A stretch of 64,000 nucleotides of DNA from Leptospira sanjuanensis (GTDB lineage: Bacteria > Spirochaetota > Leptospiria > Leptospirales > Leptospiraceae), in the NCBI RefSeq assembly GCF_022267375.1, contig NZ_JAIZBH010000001.1, positions 3,198,501-3,262,500 on the forward strand. Reading direction: 5' to 3'. The notes beneath the pieces were generated by a model. It was not told where the DNA came from, did no database searches, and was given only the letters and a program-made list of their open reading frames with translations. Below, piece by piece: positions 1-9,149 of the stretch (positions are counted from its first letter, which is position 1; every line of letters begins with the position of its first letter). The position numbers and the translations under genes are program-made.

Positions 1-81
1 CTCGATTCGGAAATTTTGATACGGGGAACGCAAATTCGCTACGATCAATACGGCTTTATAATTCCTTTCGATTTAATATAA
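1..81 (+). CDS. C-terminal end of an unidentified protein (partial)
   Basis: An open frame enters from the window edge and gives 26 codons ending IIPFDLI before TAA. The mixed hydrophobic and charged composition looks coding, but too little is present to assign a family. The 282 bases that follow are AT-rich, contain no supported gene, and presumably carry the promoter of the NHL lipoprotein gene. Confidence 0.4.
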   Translation, partial: LDSEILIRGTQIRYDQYGFIIPFDLI

Positions 82-363
82 ATGCAGACTATCCATTTTC
101 GAGCGGTTCCGCATATAACATTAATTATTTATAATACTTTTGAATTCAATTTAATAAAGTACTTGAAAATTTAAACGGACATTGATCGGAATGAGCGAAA
201 GAATACGGCTTTGTTCCGTTTTTAATTTTTATTCGTAAAAGGTAAAAAGGAATCAACGGACGTTTTTCCGGATTCAAATAGGATGTTGGAGGAATGATCG
301 ACGCCGACGCGGAAATTTCAAAATGGAAACTTCGCGCGTAATTTTTCGGCCGAGAGAAAAAAT

Positions 364-2367
364 ATGAGAAACAAATTCAAATTCTATAAAGTATTGATCG
401 CGATCGTTTTATCGACGTTGAATTGTCTCGGAGACAGACATTCTTCCAGTCTATCGGTCTTTAATATTCCCGGATTTGTGACTTCAACAAACATCGACCC
501 TACCTACGCGACGATCAGCGGAGACGTGACCGGCTTAGCGGGAACGGGTTTGATTCTTTCCAATAACGACACGGATTCGGTTACGATCGACGCCAACGGA
601 AATTTCAGTTTTCCCGAAAAAGTTAGGGGCGGCGATTCTTACAACATCACGATTCGGCAAAATCCGGTTTCTCCCTCGCAGATCTGCTCGGTGAGCAACG
701 GCTCCGGAATCGTATCTTCACAAGCGATTTCCAATATTCGTGTGATCTGTTCCGCGATCGGCTTTTCGATCGGTGGAAACGTTACGGGACTGAGCGGCAG
801 CGGACTCGTTCTGAAAAACAACGGCGCCGATCCGATTTCGATTTCGGCCGACGGTTCGTTTACGTTCCCCGCTTCGATTGCAAGCGGCGCAACCTATGCG
901 GTTACGATTCAGCAAGCTCCGATTTCTCCTACGCAGACCTGTACTCTGAGCAACGATACGGGCACCGTTTCCTCTTCGAACATCTCGAACGTTTCCGTTT
1001 CCTGCGGACCGGCGATGTATTTTGTGGGCGGAACGATCACGGGACTTTCCGGGAATCTAATATTAGAAAACAATGGTGGAGATTCCACGACGATTTCGGC
1101 GAACGGAAGTTTTAAGATGACGACTCCGATCGCAGATGCTTCTTCGTTTAACGTTTCGATGACGGGACAGCCTTCCGGTCAAACTTGTTACATCGCATCC
1201 CCCTCGGGAACGATCGCGACCGCGGATGCGACGAGCGTTCTCATTAACTGCGTGAACGGAACATCTCTCGGAACGTTGGTCAGCGGAAACAGTTTGGTTT
1301 CCTCTTTGCCTCTCGCTCCGTTCGTGGAAAATCCGGCTACCGGCAGCGCCGATTGGTTTATGGGTGATCCCGGAGGCGACCCGGATATAATCGCCGACGG
1401 CTACGGATTCGCAATGTCGTCCGCACCGACGGCATCGTTCGCGAACATGTATCATATCACGACGGACGGTATCCATCTTTACGCAGGAGATTATACCACC
1501 GCAAGTCCTACGACCGGAACGGTGAGAAAAATCAACATCGCTTCGAGAACCGCCACTTCTCTTCCGATTACGATCGATAGACCGAGAGGAATTACGACCG
1601 ATGGGATCTTTCTCTACATCACGAGCCAAAGTCATTTTATCGTGAAATACAACCTCATCACGAACACGTATTCCACGATCGCAGGTCTTGCGGGTTCGAG
1701 CGGAAGCACGGACGGAGTCGGAACTGCGGCGAGATTCAGCGCTCCGAAAGGAATCGCGACCGACGGAACCTATCTCTACGTCGCGGACACGGGAAATAAT
1801 AAGATTCGCAAAATCAGAATCTCGGATAACACGGTCACTACGATCGCGGGGAGCGGAACCGCGGGAACTCTGGACGGACCGGGAACTTCCGCGGAATTCA
1901 ATAAACCAAGCCATCTCGTTTATGATTCCAACACTCTGTATGTGACCGACACGAACTCGAACAATATTAAGAAAATCGATCTTAGTTCAACGATGGTGAC
2001 TACGATCGCGGGAAGTTCCGCCGGAACGTCCGGAAACGTAGTCAATGCAACGGGAACTATGGCGCGTTTTACCGGTCCCGTGGCGGTTTCACTAGACGCA
2101 AACTTTCTCTACGTCGTGGACGGAACTACGCTCATCAAAAAGATTTCAAGAACCGCTCCGTATGCGGTCACGAACCTTTTGGGTTGTTCTCCGATTCCGC
2201 CGACCAGCGGCACTACGGTTTCAGGCGGACCGGACGGAGGAACGATCGGAACCTGCCAGGCAAACGAAGGAAGCTTCTTTGCACCGAGGGGAATCGTGAC
2301 CAACGGTCGGAGCCTCTTCGTAGTCGAAATGCATCCATACATGCGGTTGGTTCGAAAGATCGACTAA
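364..2367 (+). CDS. NHL-repeat lipoprotein with N-terminal beta-sandwich repeats
   Basis: This 667-residue protein is probably an exported lipoprotein. The N-terminus has basic residues, a hydrophobic stretch and a Cys at about residue 21 (STLNC), which suits the loose spirochaetal lipobox. Residues about 45-300 hold three tandem copies of an 80-90 residue module: each begins near GxVTGLxGxGLxLxNN, includes DGSFTFP, and carries the Cys pair QTC and VSC. Residues about 340-667 hold NHL-type repeats (GIATDGTYLYVADTGNNKI, then NTVTTIAGSGTAG), which normally form a beta-propeller. NHL propellers usually bind proteins or ligands; no catalytic residues can be assigned, so the role is surface or periplasmic binding by inference. 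A hairpin terminator follows directly. Confidence 0.85.
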   Translation: MRNKFKFYKVLIAIVLSTLNCLGDRHSSSLSVFNIPGFVTSTNIDPTYATISGDVTGLAGTGLILSNNDTDSVTIDANGNFSFPEKVRGGDSYNITIRQNPVSPSQICSVSNGSGIVSSQAISNIRVICSAIGFSIGGNVTGLSGSGLVLKNNGADPISISADGSFTFPASIASGATYAVTIQQAPISPTQTCTLSNDTGTVSSSNISNVSVSCGPAMYFVGGTITGLSGNLILENNGGDSTTISANGSFKMTTPIADASSFNVSMTGQPSGQTCYIASPSGTIATADATSVLINCVNGTSLGTLVSGNSLVSSLPLAPFVENPATGSADWFMGDPGGDPDIIADGYGFAMSSAPTASFANMYHITTDGIHLYAGDYTTASPTTGTVRKINIASRTATSLPITIDRPRGITTDGIFLYITSQSHFIVKYNLITNTYSTIAGLAGSSGSTDGVGTAARFSAPKGIATDGTYLYVADTGNNKIRKIRISDNTVTTIAGSGTAGTLDGPGTSAEFNKPSHLVYDSNTLYVTDTNSNNIKKIDLSSTMVTTIAGSSAGTSGNVVNATGTMARFTGPVAVSLDANFLYVVDGTTLIKKISRTAPYAVTNLLGCSPIPPTSGTTVSGGPDGGTIGTCQANEGSFFAPRGIVTNGRSLFVVEMHPYMRLVRKID

Positions 2368-2386
2368 AATTCCCAATCCCTCTCCG

Positions 2387-2426
2387 AAAAGGGATTTTCG
2401 AAAGGAAGTCCCTTTTCTCTTTTTTG
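2387..2426 (+). terminator. Rho-independent terminator after the NHL lipoprotein gene
   Basis: The arms AAAAGGGA (2387-2394) and TCCCTTTT (2409-2416) pair perfectly around a 14-base loop and are followed by CTCTTTTTTG. It lies 20 bases after the stop codon and ends about 35 bases before coaE, so it probably separates the two transcripts. Confidence 0.5.
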
Positions 2427-2461
2427 CTTGTACTTTTGTCCGACGTCTCTATTCTCAACGA

Positions 2462-3085
2462 ATGCAGAGCGTGCAGCCCGGTAAAAAAGCCTTTTTGGTC
2501 GGAATTACCGGAATGATCGGGGGCGGCAAAAGCACCGCGGCAAAGATCTTGGAAGAATTGGGCGGCTTCGGAATCAGCGCCGACCGTTTAGCGAAACGTT
2601 ATACGGAACCGGATTCTCCCATTCTCGCCGAACTGACGGAACTTCTAGGAAAGGAAATTCTCGATTCGGAAGGTAAGCCGGATCGGAAAAAAATTTCCGA
2701 CATCGTGTTTCGAGACGCCGATAAACTCGCGGGACTCAATCGACTGATTCATCCGAGGGTTCGCAAGGACTTCCAAAATATTTTGGAGACCATCGCTCAA
2801 GGGAGAATGGTGATTTGGGAAGTTCCCCTTCTTTTCGAAACGGACGCTCACACACTCTGCGACGCGACCGTGACCGTGGATTCCGACCCGGAAGAATCGA
2901 TCGCAAGAACGGTTTCCAGAGATGGGACCACGAAAGAGGACGTTTTGGCGAGAATCAAAAACCAACTTCCTCTTACGGAAAAGCTGAAAAGAGCCGATTA
3001 TATCATTAGAAACAGAGGAGACTTGGAATCTCTCAGAGAAGAATGTAAAACTCTCTACTCCGTTCTGTTGGGAAAAATGTCATGA
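2462..3085 (+). CDS. coaE: Dephospho-CoA kinase
   Basis: CoaE phosphorylates the ribose 3'-OH of dephospho-CoA with ATP, the last step of coenzyme A synthesis, in the cytoplasm. The 207 residues match the usual family length. The P-loop is near residue 17 (GMIGGGKST), followed by the family motif ISADRLAKRY. The middle has LNRLIHPRVRKDF and the lid region VWEVPLLFET-like sequence (seen as VIWEVPLLFE), both typical of CoaE. The C-terminal part KRADYIIRNRGDLESL is also characteristic. The stop overlaps the start of the SPOR-domain gene by four bases (ATGA), so the two are probably translated together. Confidence 0.95.
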   Translation: MQSVQPGKKAFLVGITGMIGGGKSTAAKILEELGGFGISADRLAKRYTEPDSPILAELTELLGKEILDSEGKPDRKKISDIVFRDADKLAGLNRLIHPRVRKDFQNILETIAQGRMVIWEVPLLFETDAHTLCDATVTVDSDPEESIARTVSRDGTTKEDVLARIKNQLPLTEKLKRADYIIRNRGDLESLREECKTLYSVLLGKMS

Positions 3086-3822
3086 AAGAAAAAATTTTTT
3101 ACGTAATCAATCTGGACAATAAGAGAATTCTAATTCTCTCCACGTTTTTAATCGGACTTTTGTTTTCGTTTTTTTTTCTGGGAGTTTCAGTCGGAAAAAA
3201 ACGCGCAGGCGGCTCCGCGGAAGAAACGCTGACGTTAAACGACATCAAAAATCAGGAAGTGCAAAGTTCGATTCCGTTTTCCGAACCGGGTCAAATTCCG
3301 AGCGAAGGAAACAACACGGTCGCATCTGCTGAAATTCCGGCGGCGAACGCGAATTCTCCGTCTAACGCAAACACACAGGAATCCGTTACGTTCAAAAACA
3401 TTCCTCCCGCAACCGAAGTCGTGGAATTTAAAAAATCGGGAACGGCCCCTTCTTCCGCTGAAAAGGAAAACAAAAACGCTCCTGAAACTCTTTCCGTAAA
3501 AGAACCGGAAGGTTCCAAGGATTCCAAAAAATCCAAACGAAACGAAGAAAAAAAATCGAAACGAATTTCCAAATCCTCTTCCGACGAAGAAACGGAAGGA
3601 TTTACACTTCAAGTAGCCGCATTTAAGGAAAAAGAAAAGGCAGACGAATTAAAAAAATCGATTTCCGGAAAAGAGAAAAATACGAAAGCAACCGTCAAAA
3701 GATCAAGAAACGGATATTATACGGTACGATTCGGGTCCGCTTCGTCTAAAAAAGAAGCAGAAAGTCTTGCAAAGTTATTACCTGCGAAATTGAGATCCGG
3801 AGTCATCGTAGTCAAGGATTGA
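3082..3822 (+). CDS. SPOR-domain envelope protein
   Basis: This is a 246-residue inner-membrane protein with one N-terminal transmembrane helix (about residues 14-35), a long low-complexity linker rich in Ser, Glu, Lys and Asn (about 45-170), and a C-terminal SPOR domain (about 172-246: FTLQVAAFKEKEKADELKK, then GYYTVRFG). SPOR domains bind glycan strands lacking stem peptides, which are enriched at division sites in other bacteria. The layout resembles FtsN and DedD: anchor, flexible periplasmic spacer, SPOR. A role in septal peptidoglycan is inferred. It overlaps coaE by four bases. Confidence 0.85.
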   Translation: MKEKIFYVINLDNKRILILSTFLIGLLFSFFFLGVSVGKKRAGGSAEETLTLNDIKNQEVQSSIPFSEPGQIPSEGNNTVASAEIPAANANSPSNANTQESVTFKNIPPATEVVEFKKSGTAPSSAEKENKNAPETLSVKEPEGSKDSKKSKRNEEKKSKRISKSSSDEETEGFTLQVAAFKEKEKADELKKSISGKEKNTKATVKRSRNGYYTVRFGSASSKKEAESLAKLLPAKLRSGVIVVKD

Positions 3823-3874
3823 TTTTTATATTGACCTCCGTTGTGGAGCCGACGAAATCTGTTTCTGAATACGA

Positions 3875-4522
3875 ATGGATCAACAGGTGTTAGAGCTAAC
3901 GCGTAAAGCAGTTGTACGCGCGACGATCGAGAGGCTTCGCACAACGTATTCGGATCTTCTCATCATCAAGGGATACGACGGCATTCCCGATTTTTTCGAA
4001 TTCAATCTTTATTCTCCCGCGAACAAAGAAGAGCGCGACAACGCTTTAGAAAATCTTTATGAAAAGCTGAAGACGGTCGCGGGTAAATCCATGACGGACA
4101 ACATTCATCAGATCATTTTGCTGAATCGCCTAACGGATTCTTTGGATTACGACACGGCAAAGATCGTGATCGAAAACAATCTGATGGAAGACGGAGTGAT
4201 TTCCAGAGACAATCTTTACGCCGCGATGGGCGAAACCGATCGTTTCGAGGAAAGAAAGAAACAGATCCAGATGGTCGGAAATACGTTGAAATTCTTTTTT
4301 TCCCTTTCCAAACTTCCGATGATCAAACTCGTAATGGCTCCGATCAAGGTCGCAGCTTCCATGGTGGGCGCTACGTCGCTTGTCGAAACGATGGAAGCGG
4401 GTTACGAGTTATCGAGCAAAATCAAGGATCTCAATCCGTTTATCGAGGCATTTCTCGATCGTGAAACCCGTCTTATTTCGAAACTCGAACTGGGAAATCC
4501 CGTCGGCGAATTGTCGAACTGA
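3875..4522 (+). CDS. Conserved-looking protein of unknown function
   Basis: I do not recognise a family. The 215-residue product is mostly alpha-helical and charged, without a signal peptide. A stretch at about 140-170 (FFFSLSKLPMIKLVMAPIKVAA) is hydrophobic enough to contact a membrane. The start at 3875 follows a 52-base gap after the SPOR gene. It converges with the DUF1574 gene. Codon use matches its neighbours, which supports a real gene. Confidence 0.75.
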   Translation: MDQQVLELTRKAVVRATIERLRTTYSDLLIIKGYDGIPDFFEFNLYSPANKEERDNALENLYEKLKTVAGKSMTDNIHQIILLNRLTDSLDYDTAKIVIENNLMEDGVISRDNLYAAMGETDRFEERKKQIQMVGNTLKFFFSLSKLPMIKLVMAPIKVAASMVGATSLVETMEAGYELSSKIKDLNPFIEAFLDRETRLISKLELGNPVGELSN

Positions 4523-4538
4523 TTCTTCGATAAAATAG

Positions 4539-4815
4539 CGTAGGAACTATTACAAACAAAGAGGGATTTCGGCCGCATCCGCGCGTTGGAATCGAATCGT
4601 AAAAATTTGATTGTTGTGTGAGTTCCAACGCCCGGACCGCGCCACTTCCGGCTCGCGGAGTCCCGCTCGGTCTTTCAGACCAAGCCGTTCGTGTCGCTTG
4701 CGGAGTTGTAAGTCGGGAAATTTCTCCGTTTGCGCAAGAAAATGTGGGAACTCCAGCATTCATTGAGTTTCAGAAAAGATTTACTCTGGATATAAAATTG
4801 TGTAGGAACTCATAC
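4539..4815. repeat. Intergenic cluster of GTGGGAACTC-type near-palindromes (4 copies)
   Basis: The 324 bases between the convergent genes ending at 4522 and 4847 hold no supported gene. They contain four copies of the window-wide short element: about 4539-4556 (GTAGGAACTATTACA), 4614-4631 (reverse type), 4743-4758 (TGTGGGAACTCCAGCA) and 4799-4815 (TGTAGGAACTCATAC). A perfect 9-bp inverted repeat also occurs, GCGTTGGAA at 4583-4591 with TTCCAACGC at 4623-4631. Function unknown. Confidence 0.6.
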
Positions 4816-4846
4816 CTCTGCGCTGTTCTACGAAACGATTCCGCGG

Positions 4847-5875
4847 TCAAAACAGAGATTTCTTTTGCAGTTCCGCTCGGAATACCGCCGTGTATTCGGC
4901 TTTTCCTAAAAGATTGAAGTGAGAAGCGTCAAAGAACAATTCCGGTCTTGTTTCAAAACGTTCCGGGTTCAAGCGGAGATAAACCGCGCTCGATTGTTCT
5001 GCGATTTTTTTGAGTTCTTTACGGACGCTTTCATATCTCTGATCGTCTTCTTTGCTAAAAAAATAATTCGGAGTTTCCAGAAGAACGGTTTTAACTCCGT
5101 GCGTGTGCGTTAACTTTAGAATTTCATAAAGTTCTTGTATGAGTCTGGGATCGAGTTTCGGCGCCAATCCTTCGTATTGTTTTTTCCATTCCCCAATCCG
5201 GACGTCTTGTTCCGCGACTTGTCCCTTGTTTGAATCGATGTTTGCGGACTCTTGCGTTTGTTTTTTCGTTTTGTTCGTCGATTCGGCGTTCAGTTTCCAA
5301 ACGAAAACGGAGGATAAATACTTATCATACAATTTCGAAAGAATAAAATGAGAAAAAGAATTCAGAGAATACGAATGAGAAATACGAAAAGTCCAGTATT
5401 CGATCGGAGATTCTTGCGGAACCTTTTGATCCAGAAAGTCCACGAACAAACCTTTGTGATAATATCCTTTCACGGATTTATACGCGGAATCCGGATAACG
5501 ATCCGGGTTCAAAGCGAATTTATCGGTTTCTAACACAAGCAAAGAAGGAAGTTGCATGCGGTTCTTTTTCAGATATTCGCTTACGATTTCCTTTCTGAGA
5601 GCAAGGTTGGCGCCGGGCACGTTGAGAAGAACGACCGGCTTGCCGGTTTCTTTCGCAAGAACTTCCGGGTCCAAATCCCAAAGGATATGACTCGAACCGA
5701 CGATGAGCGTATTTGCCGGCTTGAAATTTTTAGACATCGAAAACATCTTATCGTATTGTCCGAACAAAAGGGCGTACCAAACACGATCGAACAAAACTAC
5801 GGAGACCAGAAGAACGAGAGAAAGACCCGCATAACGCAGAATTTTAGAACTGGAAGTAGATGAAGCTGGATCCAT
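4847..5875 (-). CDS. DUF1574/SGNH-like partner of the MBOAT acyltransferase
   Basis: This 342-residue protein has one N-terminal transmembrane helix (about residues 13-33) and an extracytoplasmic domain. The domain has an SGNH-hydrolase-like outline: a GSSH block near residue 57 (LIVGSSHILWDLDPE), then NVPGANLALR, and a C-terminal DASHFNLLG block with the Asp-x-x-His pair. This matches leptospiral DUF1574 proteins and resembles AlgJ/AlgX-type acetyl-transfer partners. The start overlaps the MBOAT stop by about 32 bases, so the two are co-transcribed. By inference the MBOAT protein passes acyl groups across the membrane and this protein places them on a surface glycan. The acceptor is unknown. 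Confidence 0.8.
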   Translation of the reverse strand: MDPASSTSSSKILRYAGLSLVLLVSVVLFDRVWYALLFGQYDKMFSMSKNFKPANTLIVGSSHILWDLDPEVLAKETGKPVVLLNVPGANLALRKEIVSEYLKKNRMQLPSLLVLETDKFALNPDRYPDSAYKSVKGYYHKGLFVDFLDQKVPQESPIEYWTFRISHSYSLNSFSHFILSKLYDKYLSSVFVWKLNAESTNKTKKQTQESANIDSNKGQVAEQDVRIGEWKKQYEGLAPKLDPRLIQELYEILKLTHTHGVKTVLLETPNYFFSKEDDQRYESVRKELKKIAEQSSAVYLRLNPERFETRPELFFDASHFNLLGKAEYTAVFRAELQKKSLF

Positions 5876-7256
5876 AGAACACTCCTCCCGTAAAAATCAA
5901 AGTGATGAAAATTCCCGCAACGGCCCAATCTCCGTATTTCTTCCAGCCTTCTTTCGTTCTTTCCCAAAAAGGAAACAAGGCTTCCAAAAGTAAAAAGACC
6001 GCGATCGCAAAAACTCCGGCTTTTTTCTGAAACTCTACGATCAGATCGAGTCCTTCTCCGTTTGTGAAATCGAAAATTCTTCGGAGAATCAAATGGGCGG
6101 TTGATACCGAATTCGCGCGGAAATAGACCCAGCTTAAAAGTACGAGATGGAACGTGACGATCACTCCGATCCAGCGGAACCAAAATCCTTTCGGAGTTTT
6201 TTCGGTGACATACCGCTTCCAAATCACTTCCGACGCGAGATAAATTCCGTTTAAAACTCCCCAGATGACGAACGTCCAATTCGCACCGTGCCAAATCCCC
6301 GAAAGAGCGAAGACGATCAATAAATTTCGAATATGAAGAAACGTTGATACTCTGTTTCCTCCGAGCGGAATATATACGTAGTCCCGAAACCAGGAAGACA
6401 AAGAAATGTGCCAGCGTCCCCAAAACTCGGACACGCTCGAAGAAAAATAAGGACGATCGAAGTTTCGCATCAGATCGATTCCCAAAATTTTCGCAGTTCC
6501 GATCGCGATGTTGGAATAACCGGCGAAGTCGCAATAAATCTGAAACGCGAAAAAATACGTTGCGACCAAAAGATCCGTACCGGATTTTCCGGCAGGATCG
6601 TTGTACATCGCATCGACGAAAACCGACAGCCGATCCGCGACCATCAGCTTCATTAGAAATCCATAAACTATGTACTTCAATCCGTTTTCGATATTCTGAA
6701 ACACGAGCTTGTGTTCCTGATGAAACTGAGCCATCAAGTGATGCGCTCTTTCGATCGGGCCGGCGACCAACTGAGGAAAGAACATCACGTAAACCCAGTA
6801 ATATCCGAGGTGCCTTTCGGCCTTAATCTTGCCTTGATAGACTTCCACGATATAACCCATGGACTGAAACGTATGAAAGGAAAGTCCGATCGGAAGTATG
6901 ATCTGCAAAGGCGATACGGGAAGATCGGCTCCGATCAGAAATCGATAGAGATAACCGGTATTCTCCAGAGCGAAATTGAAGTATTTAAAGAAGATAAGAA
7001 TCCCTATGTTCGAAGAGAGACTCAAGATGAGATAGGTTCTTCGTTTCGGCCCTGTCGCATTTTCGATCCAGATCGCAAGGTAGTAATCCAATACGATCGT
7101 AAACGCAAGAATCAATATGTAGGCCGGAATAAAGGCCATGTAAAAGTAGCAACTTGCGACCAGCAGAAGAATCCACCGGAAACGGAACGGAAACAGAAAG
7201 TAAAGAACCGCGACGATCGGATAAAATACGAGAAAGTGAATCGAGTTGAATAACAT
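5844..7256 (-). CDS. MBOAT-family O-acyltransferase (AlgI-like)
   Basis: This 470-residue polytopic membrane protein has about ten hydrophobic segments. Family marks include the N-terminal FNSIHFLVFYPIV block, ILPIGLSFHTFQSMGYIVEVY, the PQLVAGPIERAHHL segment, FWGRWHISLSSWFRDYVYIPLGG and the catalytic-His block SGIWHGANWTFVIWG. AlgI-type proteins accept acetyl groups from a cytoplasmic donor for O-acetylation of exported polysaccharide. The tight coupling to the SGNH-like gene supports this role; donor and acceptor are not shown by sequence. Confidence 0.92.
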   Translation of the reverse strand: MLFNSIHFLVFYPIVAVLYFLFPFRFRWILLLVASCYFYMAFIPAYILILAFTIVLDYYLAIWIENATGPKRRTYLILSLSSNIGILIFFKYFNFALENTGYLYRFLIGADLPVSPLQIILPIGLSFHTFQSMGYIVEVYQGKIKAERHLGYYWVYVMFFPQLVAGPIERAHHLMAQFHQEHKLVFQNIENGLKYIVYGFLMKLMVADRLSVFVDAMYNDPAGKSGTDLLVATYFFAFQIYCDFAGYSNIAIGTAKILGIDLMRNFDRPYFSSSVSEFWGRWHISLSSWFRDYVYIPLGGNRVSTFLHIRNLLIVFALSGIWHGANWTFVIWGVLNGIYLASEVIWKRYVTEKTPKGFWFRWIGVIVTFHLVLLSWVYFRANSVSTAHLILRRIFDFTNGEGLDLIVEFQKKAGVFAIAVFLLLEALFPFWERTKEGWKKYGDWAVAGIFITLIFTGGVFYGSSFIYFQF

Positions 7257-7947
<691 letters not shown>

Positions 7948-8043
7948 GTGGTCTTTCCAATGTTTGCGAGTGTACGTGCGAGTCAAGCGGAAAGAATCAA
8001 AACGCCGTGGGAAAAGAGTTGCCGCGGCCGCAATCGAACGTCG

Positions 8044-8445
8044 TCATTCGGTGTCGTCCTCGTTGGAAAGCGTCTTTAAAATCGGACAACTCGGACGATG
8101 ATCTCCTTGGCAATGATGTGCGAGATGTTTAAGAGTGGCCGCCATCTCCTGCAGTTCGTTGATCTTATTCTCCAGAGTTTTCAGATGCGTGAGCGCGAGC
8201 TTTTTTACGTCGGCGCTCGCACGGCTCTTGTTTCTCCAAAGGCCAACGAGCTTTTGAATTTCGGAAAGCCCGAAGCCCATGCTTCGCGCGCGTTTCACGA
8301 ATTTCAAAATATGAACGTCATCGGAAGAATACGTTCTATAACCGGAATCTTTTCTTCTCGCCTTTGGAATCAAACCGATCGATTCGTAATGACGAATCTG
8401 TTTCGCGCTGACTCCCGATTCTTTGGAAACGTTTCCGATGTTCAT
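8044..8445 (-). CDS. cueR: CueR-like MerR-family copper regulator
   Basis: This 133-residue regulator has the MerR winged helix at residues 1-70 (IGNVSKESGVSAKQIRHYE, then SGYRTYS), a dimerisation helix, and a metal loop HCQGDHRPSCPIL. The Cys residues fall at 112 and 120, the positions of the Cu(I)-binding Cys pair of Escherichia coli CueR, which argues for a monovalent copper, silver or gold sensor. It lies 25 bases after the ferredoxin gene, and both read from a promoter that carries a CueR-type operator (8766-8796), so autoregulation is likely. A second such promoter faces the copZ-like gene. Confidence 0.9.
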   Translation of the reverse strand: MNIGNVSKESGVSAKQIRHYESIGLIPKARRKDSGYRTYSSDDVHILKFVKRARSMGFGLSEIQKLVGLWRNKSRASADVKKLALTHLKTLENKINELQEMAATLKHLAHHCQGDHRPSCPILKTLSNEDDTE

Positions 8446-8470
8446 AGCTCTTCACCGTTCTCTTTCTTTT

Positions 8471-8755
8471 TTAGTTAGACTGCGGTTCGATTCTGCGAAG
8501 AGAAAGATCCGATTTCGGAACGGATCTGCAAGCCAAAATCAATCCGTTTTCTTTTTCTTCCTCGGTGAGAGCAAAACGATTGTGGGATAAATGTTCCACT
8601 TCTCCCTTTAAAAGAAGGATCTTGCACGCGCCGCATCGACCCAAACGGCAGGAATAGGAAAGATCGATTTTCGATCGTAAGGAAGAATCCAGTACATTCT
8701 CGCCTTCCAAGACATCGGCGCTGCGATTCCAATCGGGAAAATAAATTTTATACAT
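8471..8755 (-). CDS. [2Fe-2S] ferredoxin, plant/vertebrate type, in the copper regulon
   Basis: This is a small (94-residue) electron carrier. The cluster motif is CRLGRCGAC, plus a fourth Cys in LACRS near the C-terminus, the standard spacing of plant-type ferredoxins. The frame is open further upstream, but a start at 8755 or 8758 (adjacent ATG codons) fits best: an earlier start would run through the promoter, and the ferredoxin fold begins at YKIYFPDW. It is the first gene of a two-gene unit with cueR. A ferredoxin under copper control may restore or spare Fe-S functions damaged by copper, but that is inference. Confidence 0.85.
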   Translation of the reverse strand: MYKIYFPDWNRSADVLEGENVLDSSLRSKIDLSYSCRLGRCGACKILLLKGEVEHLSHNRFALTEEEKENGLILACRSVPKSDLSLRRIEPQSN

Positions 8756-8765
8756 CATACCGCAG

Positions 8766-8796
8766 ATTCTAAAGCTTCCCCTAATGGGAAGGTCAA
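8766..8796 (-). promoter_or_regulatory. MerR/CueR-type promoter of the ferredoxin-cueR unit
   Basis: On the minus strand TTGACC (plus positions 8791-8796) and TAGAAT (8766-8771) are separated by 19 bp, the overlong spacer typical of MerR-family activated promoters. The spacer holds a dyad of CCTTCCC and GGGGAAG, close to the CueR consensus ACCTTCC-N7-GGAAGGT. The likely start codon is 11 bases below the -10 hexamer, so the leader is very short. Confidence 0.8.
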
Positions 8797-8849
8797 GGAG
8801 CCGATCGCAAAAAAAAGAATGCGAAAAGAAAAAAAATCGAAATCGGCTA

Positions 8850-8880
8850 TTGACCTTACCCTCGTGGGAAGGTTTAAGCT
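8850..8880 (+). promoter_or_regulatory. MerR/CueR-type promoter of the copZ-like unit
   Basis: TTGACC at 8850-8855 and TAAGCT at 8875-8880 are separated by 19 bp. The spacer carries the dyad ACCTTACC...GGGAAGGT (8853-8873), a near match to known CueR operators. It drives the copZ-like gene starting at 8923, which has a strong ribosome site (AAGGAG). The two facing promoters share one architecture, so a single CueR protein should control both. Confidence 0.8.
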
Positions 8881-8922
8881 GAGTTCCAAGATCGGTTTTC
8901 AAAACCGTTTAAGGAGAATCTT

Positions 8923-9132
8923 ATGGTGGAATTTCAAGTGGAGAATATGACCTGTGGAAGTTGTGCAAACGTTATTTCCAAGGCGATCAAAACGATCGAT
9001 CCGAACGTTCAAGTGAGCGTGGATGTCGCAAGTCAAACCGTTCGCGTCGACAGCGGGCGTTCGGAAACGGAACTCGCAAATCTAATCGAAGAATGCGGTT
9101 ACCCCGTTTCCAAAAGTACTGTCGTTCAATAA
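8923..9132 (+). CDS. copZ: CopZ-like heavy-metal-associated (HMA) protein
   Basis: This 69-residue protein is a single HMA domain. The metal site is MTCGSC (Cys 11 and 14), with the beta-alpha-beta-beta-alpha-beta pattern of copper chaperones such as CopZ and Atx1 and the conserved C-terminal LIEECGYPV. It should bind one Cu(I) in the cytoplasm and pass it to a P-type ATPase or the sensor. No copper ATPase is adjacent, so the partner lies elsewhere. It sits directly behind a CueR-type promoter and is followed 17 bases later by an exported protein gene. Confidence 0.9.
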   Translation: MVEFQVENMTCGSCANVISKAIKTIDPNVQVSVDVASQTVRVDSGRSETELANLIEECGYPVSKSTVVQ

Positions 9133-9149
9133 AAGAGGAGAATCAATCG

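Noticed and set aside
1063..1914. A long open frame on the minus strand inside the NHL lipoprotein gene
   Set aside because: It is Arg/Ser/Asp-rich with no ribosome site or family match, and arises from the codon pattern of the real gene on the other strand.
5797..6534. A 245-codon open frame on the minus strand overlapping the MBOAT and DUF1574 genes
   Set aside because: It is the same strand in a different frame, rich in Arg, Phe and Ser, and fully covered by two well-supported genes.
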